NCBI RefSeq assembly: GCF_963678635.1
Contig: NC_087065.1
Coordinates: 15,721,853-15,785,852, forward strand
Direction: 5' to 3'
Length of the DNA stretch: 64,000 nucleotides
DNA from: Symsagittifera roscoffensis
Lineage: Eukaryota; Xenacoelomorpha; Acoela; Convolutidae
Positions 32,298 through 42,845 of the stretch are shown here, in pieces. The position numbers and the translations under genes are program-made. Under the pieces are notes generated by a model, which searched no databases, was not told the origin of the DNA, and saw nothing but the letters and a program-made list of their open reading frames with translations. Position 1 is the stretch's first letter. Each line of letters begins with the position of its first letter.

Positions 32298-33016
32298 GTC
32301 CCGATGTGCATTGCATCCTCTTCCAACATGGCGCAGCGTCCAATCGATCTAACTTTTAGTTCTTCCCTGCCCACCTCGATCTGTCCCGCTAAGTCTTCGT
32401 CACATGTTATCATAGTTTTTGTGTAGATGTTTATCCCATCTATGTTTAACATCACCTCATGCGGACCATAGGCTTCCGTGTACCTATTCTCGACGAGGAC
32501 TGACTTGCTGCCACCTCTTGTGAGTAGTGCCCTCAAGGCTCTAGAAGTTGTCTGCGGACTTATTGCACTTAAGTAACCTGGGTACACATCGATGTGCATT
32601 ATTGGCTGGTCACTGGGTTCACTCAGGTTTCTCGTTACTTCATGGCCGCCCACAGTGATTATTGACATTATTCTGGCTCCAATCTTTCTTATGCCGAATG
32701 GCTTACCCGTCACCATTTTTAGAGTATTGCAATTTCCACCCCTTGTCGCTCCCACTTCGGCTTCTGGCATCGGCATCGACATACTTAACGACTCATTCAA
32801 CTTCTGTCTTTCGATTTCCTGCTTTAGTCGTTGCTCAATCACTTTCATCGCTAGTTCTTGTTTCATTTTGTTGATAGCCTGCGCCGCTGCCTTTTCATAG
32901 TTTATTTCTAGAGGATTCTTGTTTTCGGCTTCTATGGCATTGTTGAATTGCACTACAGCCTTTACCGTTTTTGTCGGTAGTTCCGCACTCGGTGCCTCCG
33001 TGTTTTTTTGTGTCAA
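32285..33016 (-). pseudogene. Linker domain between Gag and protease
   Basis: This 243-codon frame starts with a charged, helical N-terminal part (INKMKQELAMKVIEQRLKQ). It then has a globular-looking part (GGHEVTRNLSEPSD, YGPHEVMLNIDGINIYTKT). The latter part is conserved in relics A and B, so it is an authentic part of the family and not random open frame. No named domain fits. Confidence 0.6.
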
Positions 33017-34045
33017 ACTCGGCTTGCCTGTTCCTTGTGTTCTGTACCGCCGCCAGCGCCAGCTTTTGTTTGGGGCGACTTTGGTTCTTCACTGCTTCCC
33101 AAAACAACGGACAATCCATCCTAAACTGGCCCTCTTGATTGAAGAAGAAGCATCTCGCACCTATCTTGATGATCAGGCCGCTGTAGAACTCATGTTTTCC
33201 CGTCTGGCTCATATCTTCCTCATCGGGCGCATATCCCAGACTCTTCATGCCTTGCTGGTACGTCGTGCAATCCGCCACATGATGATCCGCTGACCCGCAA
33301 TTTGCGCATGACCTGCGTTTGTCCATATTATCTCTAGGCTTGTACCATGATGACATCTGTGGTTGACTTCCCCCTTGCATGTTCCTATTATCTGGGTACG
33401 AGTACTTCTTTGGTTTCATCAACATGTAATCCCTTGATTTTTGCCTCATCTCTTCCGGAGTCGGTGCATTGTCCTTCGATAGTAAATAATATGTTGCAAA
33501 CATTGTTCTCAAGTCGTCACATTTAACCCCATCGATAAATTTCGAGGCGATGCTGAAGTTCCTTCTATTTGTTGATTCTTCGAGATCACTCCGTCTTCTC
33601 AAGCTCTCAAGATCATCCAGGAACCGATCGATTGATTCATCGCCCTATGTCTTCTCTTTTCGAATCTCATCATAGCCTGGTGATCCTTCATTCCTGATCC
33701 GAATCGGTTCAATAATATCTCGAAGATTTTGTCTGCAGTATCACGTTCCTCTTCCTTCTTTGCAACTACACATTTTAACGCCGTGCCTTCTAAATTGCTG
33801 AGTATCGCTGTGCACGCCTGTCTCTTGTCGTTCAAGTTGTCTTGTTCCAAATGTAGTCTCATGTCTTCTACCCAAGTGTTGATGAATCCGTCTGAGTCGT
33901 CCTTAAATTCTTTTGGCTTCTTGAAGGTTTTTCTGGATTTGCCACCTCCTCTCTCACTCGAGTCCGTGTTCCTCGTAGCGAACGCTTCCAATGTCCTATT
34001 CATCATCTCCCAGGTGCTAGCCCACGTCATGGCATCAGGTCCCAC
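32895..34045 (-). pseudogene. Gag capsid and nucleocapsid
   Basis: The frame 34045-33599 has the helical retrotransposon Gag pattern (FINTWVEDMRLHLEQDNL, ILSNLEGTALKCVV, FEILLNRFG). After a frameshift near 33600 the frame 33602-32895 continues (IASKFIDGVKCDDLRTMFATYY). Two CCHC-type zinc knuckles follow. The first, CANCGSADHHVADC, is intact. The second, CFFFNQEGQFRMDC, has lost its second Cys and its His. Gag packages the RNA and forms the particle. The damage again marks a dead copy. Confidence 0.85.
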
Positions 34046-34128
34046 ATTGTTGCTTGTTGTGAAATCCCCCGGACCATTTGTCGTATTTGAGGTTCCACTC
34101 TACATAATTGTCTTTGCGACCCCTGGTC

Positions 34129-34605
34129 CTATAATCGCTGCCCCCGGGGTAACGGTAACGGTGTTGACTCCCGTTTTTTCCGTTGTGGTTCCACGAAATC
34201 GTCTCTGTTTCCTTGCGTTCGATTTGTTACCGGCTTGTCTTGTGATGTAGAATTTCTCAAAATGGCATCCAGTTTGGCCTGTATGGCACATGAGCTCTCA
34301 GCCTGGTCTCTGCTCATTGTGTCCATTCTCGTCTCCAGACTCCCTAACTTGCTGTTCACAGCGTCAAACCGTTGCTTCATTTCTTGCATGTCTTTTTTGA
34401 TGTTCTTCTCTCTCACCTTGTCTGTAGCCTCTAATTTGTCTGACATTTGTTGTAGCCTCTCTTCAGTTGCCTTCGCCAGATTGAAGCAGTGATCCAGGCT
34501 CTCGTGCTTATTATATCTGATTTCTTTTTTTAGCAATTGTCGATCCTCTTCACTGCACTTCAGTTGTTTATCGATTTGTACCAGCTTCGCCATCAAGTCA
34601 CTCAC
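34129..34605 (-). CDS. Coiled-coil Gag N-terminal segment
   Basis: A 158-codon frame, mostly heptad-like and charged (LVQIDKQLKCSEEDRQLLKKE, KDMQEMKQRFDAVNSKLGSLE), ends in a basic stretch. It is separated from the capsid frame by a frameshifted gap of about 80 bp. Coiled coils in this position probably mediate Gag multimerisation. It may form one polypeptide with the frames on either side. Confidence 0.6.
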   Translation of the reverse strand: MSDLMAKLVQIDKQLKCSEEDRQLLKKEIRYNKHESLDHCFNLAKATEERLQQMSDKLEATDKVREKNIKKDMQEMKQRFDAVNSKLGSLETRMDTMSRDQAESSCAIQAKLDAILRNSTSQDKPVTNRTQGNRDDFVEPQRKKRESTPLPLPRGQRL

Positions 34606-34718
34606 CTCAGGTAAAGGTGTTTTCTACTGGTTAACTGTTGTCCCATTTTCTATTGTTGCCTCGTGGCTAACTGTTGCTACAAGATCGACATGATCATCTT
34701 CTCGATTGTCCTCTGTTG

Positions 34719-35213
34719 CTACTGCAGAAACCGTTCCAAATGTCTTGCCTTTCTCGGTCGTGCTATTTCAACATTTCCTCTTGGTTTCATTCCGACCATC
34801 TTTGCAATCTTCTCTGTGAGCGACGTTCTTTTTGCATGAGAGTCATCCTTTATCGTTTTCGGCGTGTTGCTCGTTGTATCATCTACAATGTCAATCGGCG
34901 AGAACTCCATCGTCTTCTTTTCTTGTTCTTCTTCATTCGGCATCGGAGTTGACTCCGTTGATTTCCTCTCCACCTCATGAACGCTCTGGTCTGGTGTCTC
35001 AAGATCAATTTCTGTAGCAGGTACCGTTCGTCCCTCTTCAGCGCTTACTTTCGTTTTGTTCTCTTTTGCGCTTCTTGTGTTGACAATGCTTACCGAAAAG
35101 TTCTTTCTCATTACTTTTTGGACCGACGACATTGCTTTTTGTTGCGAAGAGTTATGATTAGTCTTTGAATATAGTACTCTTCTTTCTGCTATCGGTACCC
35201 TACTTCGCCTCAT
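34719..35213 (-). CDS. Basic N-terminal frame of the giant element
   Basis: A 164-codon frame starting MRRSRVPIAERR at 35213. It is basic at both ends and acidic in the middle (EEEQEKKTMEFSPIDIVDD). It is the first frame after the minisatellite leader, and its ATG is a plausible Gag start. The stop at 34719 is followed after about 110 bp by the coiled-coil frame. No domain is recognised. Confidence 0.5.
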   Translation of the reverse strand: MRRSRVPIAERRVLYSKTNHNSSQQKAMSSVQKVMRKNFSVSIVNTRSAKENKTKVSAEEGRTVPATEIDLETPDQSVHEVERKSTESTPMPNEEEQEKKTMEFSPIDIVDDTTSNTPKTIKDDSHAKRTSLTEKIAKMVGMKPRGNVEIARPRKARHLERFLQ

Positions 35214-35415
35214 GATTCTTAATTACAATTTTTTCTGTTTACAATATTATTTTTACAAATTTCTATCCTGAGGCTAAAAATTCTAAAAAGTACTCCTAAT
35301 TTTTTTAAGTAAAAAAAATTAATTTCAGTTCGTGATCTTATTAGAGCAGATTTTTCTTGATTTTAATCGTTCTGACCGGTCCTTTGAACTCTTCACTTAA
35401 GTATTTGGATATTTC

Positions 35416-36207
35416 ACACTGTCCCAATGCCTACCACTCCAGTTTTGGGCTACCTCGCACTGTCCCAAGACCCTTTTCGCTCAGATGTCGGAACACTTCG
35501 CACGTCCCAAGACCTCTTGGTACCGTCCCAAGACTTTTCAGTAGTGTCCCAAGACTTTTCTGTACTGTCCCAAGATTTCATGGTACTGTCCCAAGACCTT
35601 TTGGTACTGTCCAAAGACTTCTTGGTGCTGTCCCAAGACTTTTCGGCACTGTCCCAAGACTTTTCTGTACTGTCCCAAGACTTTTCTGTACTGTCGCAAG
35701 ACTTTTCTGTACTGTCCCAAGACTTCGTGGTACTGTCCCAAGACCTTTTGGTACTGTCCCAAGACTCTGCGGTACTGTCCCAAGACTTTTCTGTACTGTC
35801 CCAAGACTTTTCTGTACTGTCCCAAGACTTCTTGGTGCTGTCCCAAGACTTTTCTGTACTGTCCCAAGACTTCTTGGTGTTGTCCCAAGACTTTTCGACA
35901 CTGTCCAAAGACTTTTCTGTACTGTCCCAATACTTTTCTGTACTGTCCCAAGACTTCTTGGTGCTGTCCCAAGACTTTTTCACGCTGTCCCAAGACTTCC
36001 TGGTACTCTCCCAATACTTTTCCGCTCTGTCACAAGACTTCCTGGTACTGTCCCAAGACTTTTCCGCTCTGTCCCAAGACTTCCTGGTACTGTCCCAAGA
36101 CCTTTCGGCACTGTCCTCAGACTTCTTGGTACCGTCCCAAGACTTCTTCGTATTGTCCCAGGACTTCGTCACTTCAGTGTTGAGAAACACACACTGTCCC
36201 AAGACCC
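35416..36207 (-). repeat. 21-bp minisatellite in the 5' leader of the giant element
   Basis: About 33-37 tandem units have the plus-strand consensus ACTGTCCCAAGACTTTTCTGT, with GTCCCA spaced exactly 21 bp apart over most of the array. Because 21 is a multiple of three and the units lack stops, five of the six frames stay open for 100-290 codons. The longest frames on each strand are repeat by-products unless shown otherwise. In the sense (minus) frame the unit reads KSWDSTE, opening at 36202, and the SWD part is the most constant. The array ends about 200 bp before the first Gag-type ATG. Confidence 0.93.
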
Positions 36208-37800
36208 CTTCTTCCTTAGTGTTGGTACAAACTGATTTCTTCTTCTTCGTTGTTGGGACTCTTGAACCACTATCCCTGGTACCACCACTTGAGCTCTAGT
36301 ATAAAAATTTCCCCAAAACCCAACCTTACTGGCCATAAGTTTCAAATGCTAACCCCCCTGTTTTATCTCCCTTTATTAATCTGATGCAAGTTGAAATTCA
36401 ACTTGTTCGCCGGTGTGTTGTGATCACCCGTTCATTCAAAACCGATAAAATTAGTAGCGAAAACGTAAAAATACAAACGAGAAAAAATTATAGAAACAGC
36501 AAGATGAACCTACCTAAAATCAAAGGTCGCCAATGTCGTCCTTTCGTAGAAAAAATGTCTGGTACCTGATTGTCACGCGTTTTCCTCCCCCCTCCTAACG
36601 TTCTTATGGGGTATTGTCCTTCCGGGTTTCAAAAACTGTCTATCTCCGTTCCCCCCACCCGATCCGACCAGGGTACCTACCTTAAATTGATCTTAAGTTT
36701 GGCTATCCTCTCTCTATAATTCACGCGTATAAGATTATAATGTAACTAAATCGACGATATCGATTGATTGGTTACTATAACTTGTCCCCCCTTTTTACAA
36801 TTTGCAACCGCCAACCTCTAACCTAACCAGCCCCCTTCTAACCTCCCCCCTATTTAGCCCCCCTCTTAAGCCTAAAATTACCTTAAGCGCTGGGTACTAA
36901 ACCTCTCGAAAGAAAACCGTAGAACCTGTTTCAAAGCTCTGCTTAAGTAAAAACGTTCCTCAAAACGGTGGGGTTCCGCTTATCCAATTTTACACTTATC
37001 TCCTATAATGTAATGTGGATTCTAGCGATACTCGATTGACCAACCAGAACACCTATGTGTGTCGCCCTCTGGTTGTTCTGATTCCGTGCTGGTTGTCTCC
37101 TTAGCCCGTCCAGCACCTCTCTCCAGCACTACTTTCCCACTTGGCTGGTCACCTGTTCCAGTCCAGTCTCCCAGTGGTTCGTAGATTGACCAAACAAAAC
37201 ACCCCTATGCCCCTTCTCTGTTCGGTCCCGTCGGTGCTGGATGTCCCCTTGTTGTGTCCAGCACTTGTCGGGTTCCCTTCTTGTGAACCACTTTCCTACT
37301 TGGCTGGTCACCTTTTCCAGTCAAGTCTCCTAGTGGTCCAGCTAAGTTGTAAGCTATCTGAAGACCCTTGACAACGCCCCACACTCGGGCACCTTTTTGA
37401 ATTGCTGAAAGGATCGAATTGATCGGTCTTATGAATACAGTATAGGTATACTATTTAGTTAATATATAGGTTCGATCCAACTAATCTGGTATCAAAGTCA
37501 CTGTCATTTTTTTGTTTTATGGTTTTTGTTCCTTTTTCTGTTCTTTTCGGTTTTTGTTTCGCTTTTTGTCTTTTTGCTCGTTTTTTAGTCCCCCTAGTTA
37601 CCCCCTCTTACTCGGTTAGCTAGGCCTTGTTCAGAGAGCGTACCAGGAAGTTTTCTCGAGTTTTCCTAAAAAAAGCTATCACGGTACGACCGGAAGGTTT
37701 ACACGTTCCCGCTGAACCGTACCACTGGTACTCTAGAATGGGCATGTAGCCCGGAGCTGTGTCAAGTGGGTTCGAATCCGTAGTCATGATGTCGTTAAAA
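36208..37800 (-). other. 5' leader of the giant element
   Basis: About 1.6 kb lies between the primer-binding site and the minisatellite. It is pyrimidine-rich on the plus strand with many CCCC tracts and has no convincing frame. A two-copy 151-bp direct repeat lies inside it. Around 37768 GGGTTCGAATCC resembles a tRNA B box, but no tRNA folds around it. Confidence 0.55.
37033..37334. repeat. Two-copy 151-bp direct repeat in the leader
   Basis: GATTGACCAA starts at 37033 and 37184. Both copies end with TACTTGGCTGGTCACC-like sequence followed by TTCCAGTC.AGTCTCC.AGTGG. The copies are about 75-80 percent similar by eye, so the duplication is older than the last insertion of this element. Confidence 0.75.
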
Positions 37801-37815
37801 CACCCAGGAGCGCCA
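37801..37815 (-). promoter_or_regulatory. Primer-binding site, tRNA-Asn-like
   Basis: The plus strand reads CACCCAGGAGCGCCA, ending in CCA like a mature tRNA. It agrees at 13 of 15 positions with the usual animal tRNA-Asn 3' end (CACCCAGGGACGCCA, from general knowledge). On the minus strand this gives TGGCGCTCCTGGGTG, 11 bp inside the right LTR, where minus-strand DNA synthesis should be primed. Confidence 0.65.
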
Positions 37816-37826
37816 TAAAAACACTA

Positions 37827-39489
37827 TATAACAGTCGACTACTTAAGTCACATATGAGGTTAAAGATAAAAAGGCCCTATATCCATTGGCTGAAGAGTCA
37901 GGGACACTATCTCTTGTGTTTTTCTACCTCAAACGGTCGGAGCCAATTCGGTTCACTTGCGACATGAGACTAAAACTCTCGTTACTGCTTAAAGGCCACT
38001 ACCAAATTTCCACCCCCACTCTAGAAAATAAGAACGTCCCCATATTTAGGTCTCAAAGAACCCAAAATACGCGAATGCCGTTAAAAACAGGGTTGGAACA
38101 GTCCGTATGGTTACTTTTTATTAGACAGTGGAACTTTAAACCATTTCAGATCAACCTATAACTCTCCTTATCTCAACATAACGATTATAAAACACACTCA
38201 AGAAAACTGAATTGGGTACTCACATACCAGCGCACTCGAGAATTGGAGTAACTAAATTAACTAGCGACTCTAGAATAAATGTAATAACTTGAGAAGTTTG
38301 CTATTAAAAAATTCCAACAAAGGAAATGAGTTTTGACTCGAGAATTAAAGTTTTGGTTTGGACCATTGGGACACTTTGGTTGTCCACCTTTCCACCGGAG
38401 GTTCACTCTGGTCCACCTCGAATAATTATGCCCCTCTTTTGTAATCGTTTTGTCTCCTATTTCAGGATAGGACAGCTCTACTCACGTTTGATTTATATCT
38501 GGAAATTGCGAATAACAATTTCCCGCAGCTTTTTAAAATTACTTTCCCGTGATTGTAATTCGGTTGTTCTGATCTTGTAATTCTGAGGTTTTCAGTTTTC
38601 GAGAGAAAGTTGAGCATGACAGGCTCAATTCGATTTTTTGAAAACTTACATTTCTTCCCAAAATTACGTAGTCCGTACTCCTCAAGGTCAAACTTCCAAA
38701 TATGACCGACTGACAAATACTCCCCGGATTCAAGATCGATGTCCTCATCGCGTGTTGCCGTCTGCCAGTGAGTCCCCAGAATGCTGAGTGTTGCTCAAGA
38801 TACAGTGCCAGTGGTCGTTTACAGAAGTTTGCAGCAGATTTTAGCTTTATCTACACCCCAAAATTCACAACCATATAAAATTGTCACACTATCGCTGAAC
38901 AGCAATCAAAACTTTCATATACCTGCACCTTAAATCTCTGCTTTTGAAGCTAATGATTAAAATTACTTTTGTCCTATCCAATCGAAAAACTGTCATGCAG
39001 AGTTTTGATTTATATAAAAATTATAGCATATTAATAACAATATTTCGTTTCGTTAAAATTTCGTGACCTCAGATTTTATCCGAGTCCACACACAAGCCCC
39101 TTTCCTTCCCTCTCAAGACTCTAGAAACCCGCATTGAGCCCCTTGCTCATTTCGTATTCCTAGCCTTCGAGGTGCTAGGCCCTGATGAGTTTGACACCGT
39201 GATCTGCCTTAGCAGCGCTTCCTCAACATCGGAGATGATTACGATCTCTTCCCACGCTTTTAATTGTTCGAAGGATCGCATTCACTCCCTCTGCTCTTGC
39301 AACCTCTTGCCTGATATGGTAAATCTTTCACTTTCGATTCCCTGTTCAAGCAAAAGGAATTGTGCAGGCTCAAGCTCACGTTCTTCGCCAAGTCTTCCTC
39401 CAGTATCAATTCCCTCGCTTTGGTATTATCTCTAGACACCCTACCGACTCTTTTCCAACCTGTCGTGATCGCATTTCGATGGGTTAGCA
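37827..39489 (-). repeat. Right (5') LTR of the giant element
   Basis: This is the counterpart of 16602-18228. The inner border reads TATAACAGTCG, one base off the TGTAACAGTCG seen in two other copies. Similarity runs to TTAGCA at 39489 and then stops. It contains about 50 bp around 38950-39000 that are absent from the left copy. Visible substitutions every 15-30 bp imply that the insertion is not recent. Transcription in an active relative would start in this repeat and run leftwards. Confidence 0.8.
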
Positions 39490-39729
39490 AAGGTTCCTCA
39501 AAGGTTTGCTCAAAGTTAACATGATTGTAGGGTTTACCCACTAGTGTTAAACTTTTTATACACTACATTATGACATAACTTAAATGTTACAAAAATTTTA
39601 AGTCACAGCGTTTTTTGTATCAAATTCGAATAACGGTCTTATATTTTTCTAAATGACTCCTAGATTTAAAATCAAAAAGAATTTTTTAACAAAAAGTAGT
39701 GAACGGTTGTTTCCTAATTATGTCTAAAA

Positions 39730-40410
39730 CCTATCTTGGGACAGCTCTACTCGCGTTTGATTTACATCTGGAAATTGCGAATAGCAATTTTTCGCTGCTT
39801 TTTTCAACTACTTTCCCGTGATTGTAATTTGGTTGCTCTGATCTTGTATTTCTGATATTTTCAGTTTTCTAGAGAAAGTTGAGCATGACAGGCTGAATTC
39901 GAATTTTTGAAAAATTATATTTCACCCCAAAATTACATTGTCCGTATTCCTCAAGGTCAAACTTCCAAATATGACCGACTGGCACATACTCCCCGGACTC
40001 AAGATCGATGTCCTCATCGCGTGTTGCCGTCTGCCAGAGAGTCTCCAGAATGCTGAGTGTTGCTCATAAAAACAAAAGAAGTCAATTAAATTGAAGCGTG
40101 TTACAAACATTTTAAGTCACAGCGTTTTTTGTATCAAATTTGAATAACGGTCAGTTATTAGAATTAGCAATTAGAATTCAGTTTTCTAGAGAAAGTTGAG
40201 CATGACAGGCTGAATTCGAATTTTTGAAAAATTGTATTTCACCCCAAAATTACCTTGTCCGTATTCCTCAAGGTCAAACTTCCAAATATGACCGACTGGC
40301 ACATACTCTCCGGACTCAAGATCGATGTCCTCATCGCGTGTTGCCGTCTGCCAGAGAGTACCCAGAATGCTGAGTGTTGCTCATAAAAACAAAAGAAGTC
40401 AATTAAATTG
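39730..40410. repeat. Two further LTR fragments
   Basis: Segments at about 39738-40070 and 40175-40380 repeat an internal piece of the LTR (GAGAAAGTTGAGCATGACAGGCT through ATGACCGACTGGCACATACTC and CGTGTTGCCGTCTGCCAG). Both end in CTCATAAAAACAAAAGAAGTCAATTAAATTGAA, so they are copies of each other and of a source other than the flanking LTR. They look like local duplications or nested solo fragments. Confidence 0.7.
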
Positions 40411-40478
40411 AACAAGAAAAAAAAAGAGCGTATATACTGCACAGTTTACAGTTGAAGCAGTAAAGCAAAGGGTGTGTG

Positions 40479-42786
40479 TCAGCTAATTGCCCCAAGGATG
40501 CATCCAGCGTTCCCGCGCTGAATCGCTGGGTCTAGTTTTTGTTTGAGAAATTTAAAAGCTAATTTCTCACCTGTTAAGACTGTTATTCGCCTTGCAAGTT
40601 CTTTCAAGAAAACTGCAGTAGACCTACCAGCGCCACCCAGTGTTTCCATGGCAACGGGTTCGAAAATTACAGTGAAAGGCAGGTCTGAATAGTGGTTTCT
40701 TTTGCGGACTTCGGCCTCGGAAGCTGCATTGGCGCCCGGAAGAACTCCCATTCGCAGATTAGAAACTGCTAAACGACTTATACATGTGAAATCCCATGCC
40801 AAGGTCCGTCCTCGCTGCCATGGCATTAGTGTGTGTCCATCTGGTCTGCGTCCATCTTTGCGTAGCAAGCAGCCCGATAGGTTCTAGTGTGGAACTGATG
40901 CTGAGTGATTTTATAGAATCTTTAATGATCATGTTGCCATTCGAGTGTCTGATGAACCTGTGCTTGATCTTCGGGCAGACAAGTGCGTGTCTTCCATCTG
41001 TTGCTGTGACATAGCCACATTTGCACGTATTGTGTGGTTACTGGGGCTCCTAGACGCAGACCAGCTGAAATACGGAACTCATCATCGGACAAAGTCAGAC
41101 CCAGCGGACGAGAAGGAAGGACGTCCAGCCAAGCGCCTGAACCTACCACCGCGCGACAGCCGTGATAACGGGCAAGTGAGTTTTCATCGGTACAATTGCT
41201 CAAAATGTTTGGGGATTGTTACTCGTAGATAGGTTTTGTCCAAAATTTTTGAGCGCACTGGGGGTTAAGTCTTCAAATCGGTGGTTGCTGAGAGACTCCC
41301 AGTGGTCGAAGGCTTCGTTAAAAAAACCAGGATTGCTTATCTCAGGAGCAAGGCAGTGCCGTAAATTTTCAGTGGAAACAAAAGAAACAATAAATGCTGA
41401 TGAGCTGCGAGTGCTGGTGTTTGAAAGACCAAACCCTCCTTGTTTCGTTGGCAAGCAAATTTGACTGAAAGAGACGTCGGAAATGATGCAGTTGAAGATT
41501 CTCTCAAGTTCAAGGCGTAAAAGTGTGTCGATTTTGTCGAGAAAATCTATGTGTTTAAATGCAGGACTAGCGCGGAAGACATACATAAGTTAAGGGACAA
41601 AGAAACAATTTTTACTGAGAAAGAAAGCGGTTTGACATGGTAAAGAATTTATTCGCTGCAGGAGTGTTTTGAGTTTCGCAAGTTTGTCCACTAACTCGGC
41701 TCGAATCGACCGAGTGCCTAGACCAGCCCCAAGAAGTGTGCTGTCTTCGGTATCAACGCATTGAATAGTGGGAAATGTCTCACGAAAAGCTCTTTCTATC
41801 TCCTTTTTACTGCTCCCAAAAGCTGTCACCTCACATTTCTTCTCATTCAAAAGAAGACCAAGTTTCTCACCAAGTTTGGATCGCATTGCTGAAACTGTTG
41901 TCTTCGTAGCAGAGTTTCACAAAGCTAAGGATCTCCGGGGCGTGTTCATTGATGGCTTTCAAAATGACATCACGTCTTACACTGTTTAAGGCATTGGCAA
42001 AGTTAATTTTGACAAAGGCTTGACAAGTTCTGCGCATTCAATGAAATCGCACGCTACATGGGCCGCCGCCTCACTCCCGTGTTTAACACCAGCTCCTAGC
42101 TGAAAAGGCCAAAAATTATCTTTGAATTTTTTCAGCATGCGCCGTGAAATGCATTTGGAAGTGAGTCTTCGCAAAGTGTCTCCAATCGGGATCGTGCGTA
42201 TTCCTCCACATTTCTTGGCCAAAGAGATGAGTGTAGCACTGGAGACGACAGATTTGATGAACGCAGGGGTGTTGCCTGTCAACAATAAATTTGTGTAGTC
42301 TGTCAGATGCGAGAGCAGTTTGTTGCCAGCTTCGTTAGCAGATGGTGAAAGTGCGTCTTTCACGTGTTGTGGTCTGAGGCCCGTCGGTCCACCAGCACTA
42401 CCTGCGTGAAAAGACATGACCGCTCTCCTGACTTCAGACTGACTAACTTGAAGTTGAACACAGTCGTTAGATGGGGGTGTAGCTTTGTCTGCGGGTGCAG
42501 GAGGGTGTTTCGCGTCGAGCAGTGTTTTGTTCTCAAGAGTCGGTGGCAAGAAAGTATCGTCGCTGGCTGCCAACCTGACAGCTCCCTTGATATCTCCTGC
42601 GTCAAGTTTGGCAGCAATCAGTTTGGAGTTGTTGTTCTCAGAGCTTGCTGGTTTCTGCGAGACTGGAGAAGGCAAAGTGTACTCACCCCTGTTGAAAGCA
42701 TTTATCTGTTGCTGTATGGTGCTTCCAAGTGAGGCTCTGACCTTCTTACCTGCGCGTGTAGGTTTGCGGAGGCAGCAAGAGGGCAT
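40479..42786 (-). pseudogene. Non-LTR retrotransposon reverse transcriptase, frameshifted
   Basis: Four minus-strand frames (42786-41986, 41886-41590, 41586-41200, 41203-40922) plus 40868-40479 follow in order as one protein. The first has the RT fingers/palm pattern of a LINE family: VRRAVMSFHAGSAGGPTGLRP, LISLAKKCGGIRTIPIGDTLRRL, and FQLGAGVKHGSEAAAH. The second has LGLLLNEKKCEVTAFG. The last has the conserved tail RRPDGHTLMPWQRGRTLAWD and LDPAIQRGNAGCILG. Only about 2.3 kb remains: the 5' part is missing and the YxDD region falls in a broken stretch around 41.9 kb. Confidence 0.85.
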
Positions 42787-42845
42787 GATCAGATAGCGAC
42801 CTCATGCTTCCTAATCAGATAGCGACCTAATCTTTATTAAAAGAA

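Larger units (their letters stand above)
16602..39489 (-). mobile_element. Giant Ty3/gypsy-type LTR retroelement with about 10 kb of post-pol cargo
   Basis: About 22.9 kb lies between two direct repeats of about 1.65 kb, read on the minus strand. The order from right to left is 5' LTR, tRNA-Asn-like primer site, leader with a duplicated 151-bp block and a 21-bp minisatellite, gag, protease, reverse transcriptase, RNase H, integrase. This order of pol domains is that of Ty3/gypsy (Metaviridae). Five or more extra frames follow, all on the same strand, ending inside the 3' LTR. Multiple frameshifts and in-frame stops mean this copy is not functional. No target-site duplication is evident at the outer borders (TTGTT versus AAGGT), so one side may be rearranged. 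Base composition is higher in GC than the surroundings. Relics A and B have the same pol without the cargo. Confidence 0.85.

Noticed and set aside
35416-36207. CRISPR-like array
   Set aside because: Units are contiguous 21-mers with no unique spacers, in a eukaryotic retroelement leader.
35357-36299. Plus-strand 290- and 292-codon frames and minus-strand 250-codon frame in the minisatellite
   Set aside because: A 21-bp unit without stops keeps five frames open at once, so length alone is no evidence of coding. I report the array as a repeat only.
37755-37815. tRNA gene suggested by GGGTTCGAATCC and a CCA end
   Set aside because: The T-stem does not pair and no acceptor or anticodon arm can be drawn. 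The CCA-ending stretch is better explained as a primer-binding site.
16597-39494. Target-site duplication of the giant element
   Set aside because: The flanks TTGTT (left) and AAGGT (right) do not match, so I do not claim a clean insertion. One border may be rearranged or misplaced.
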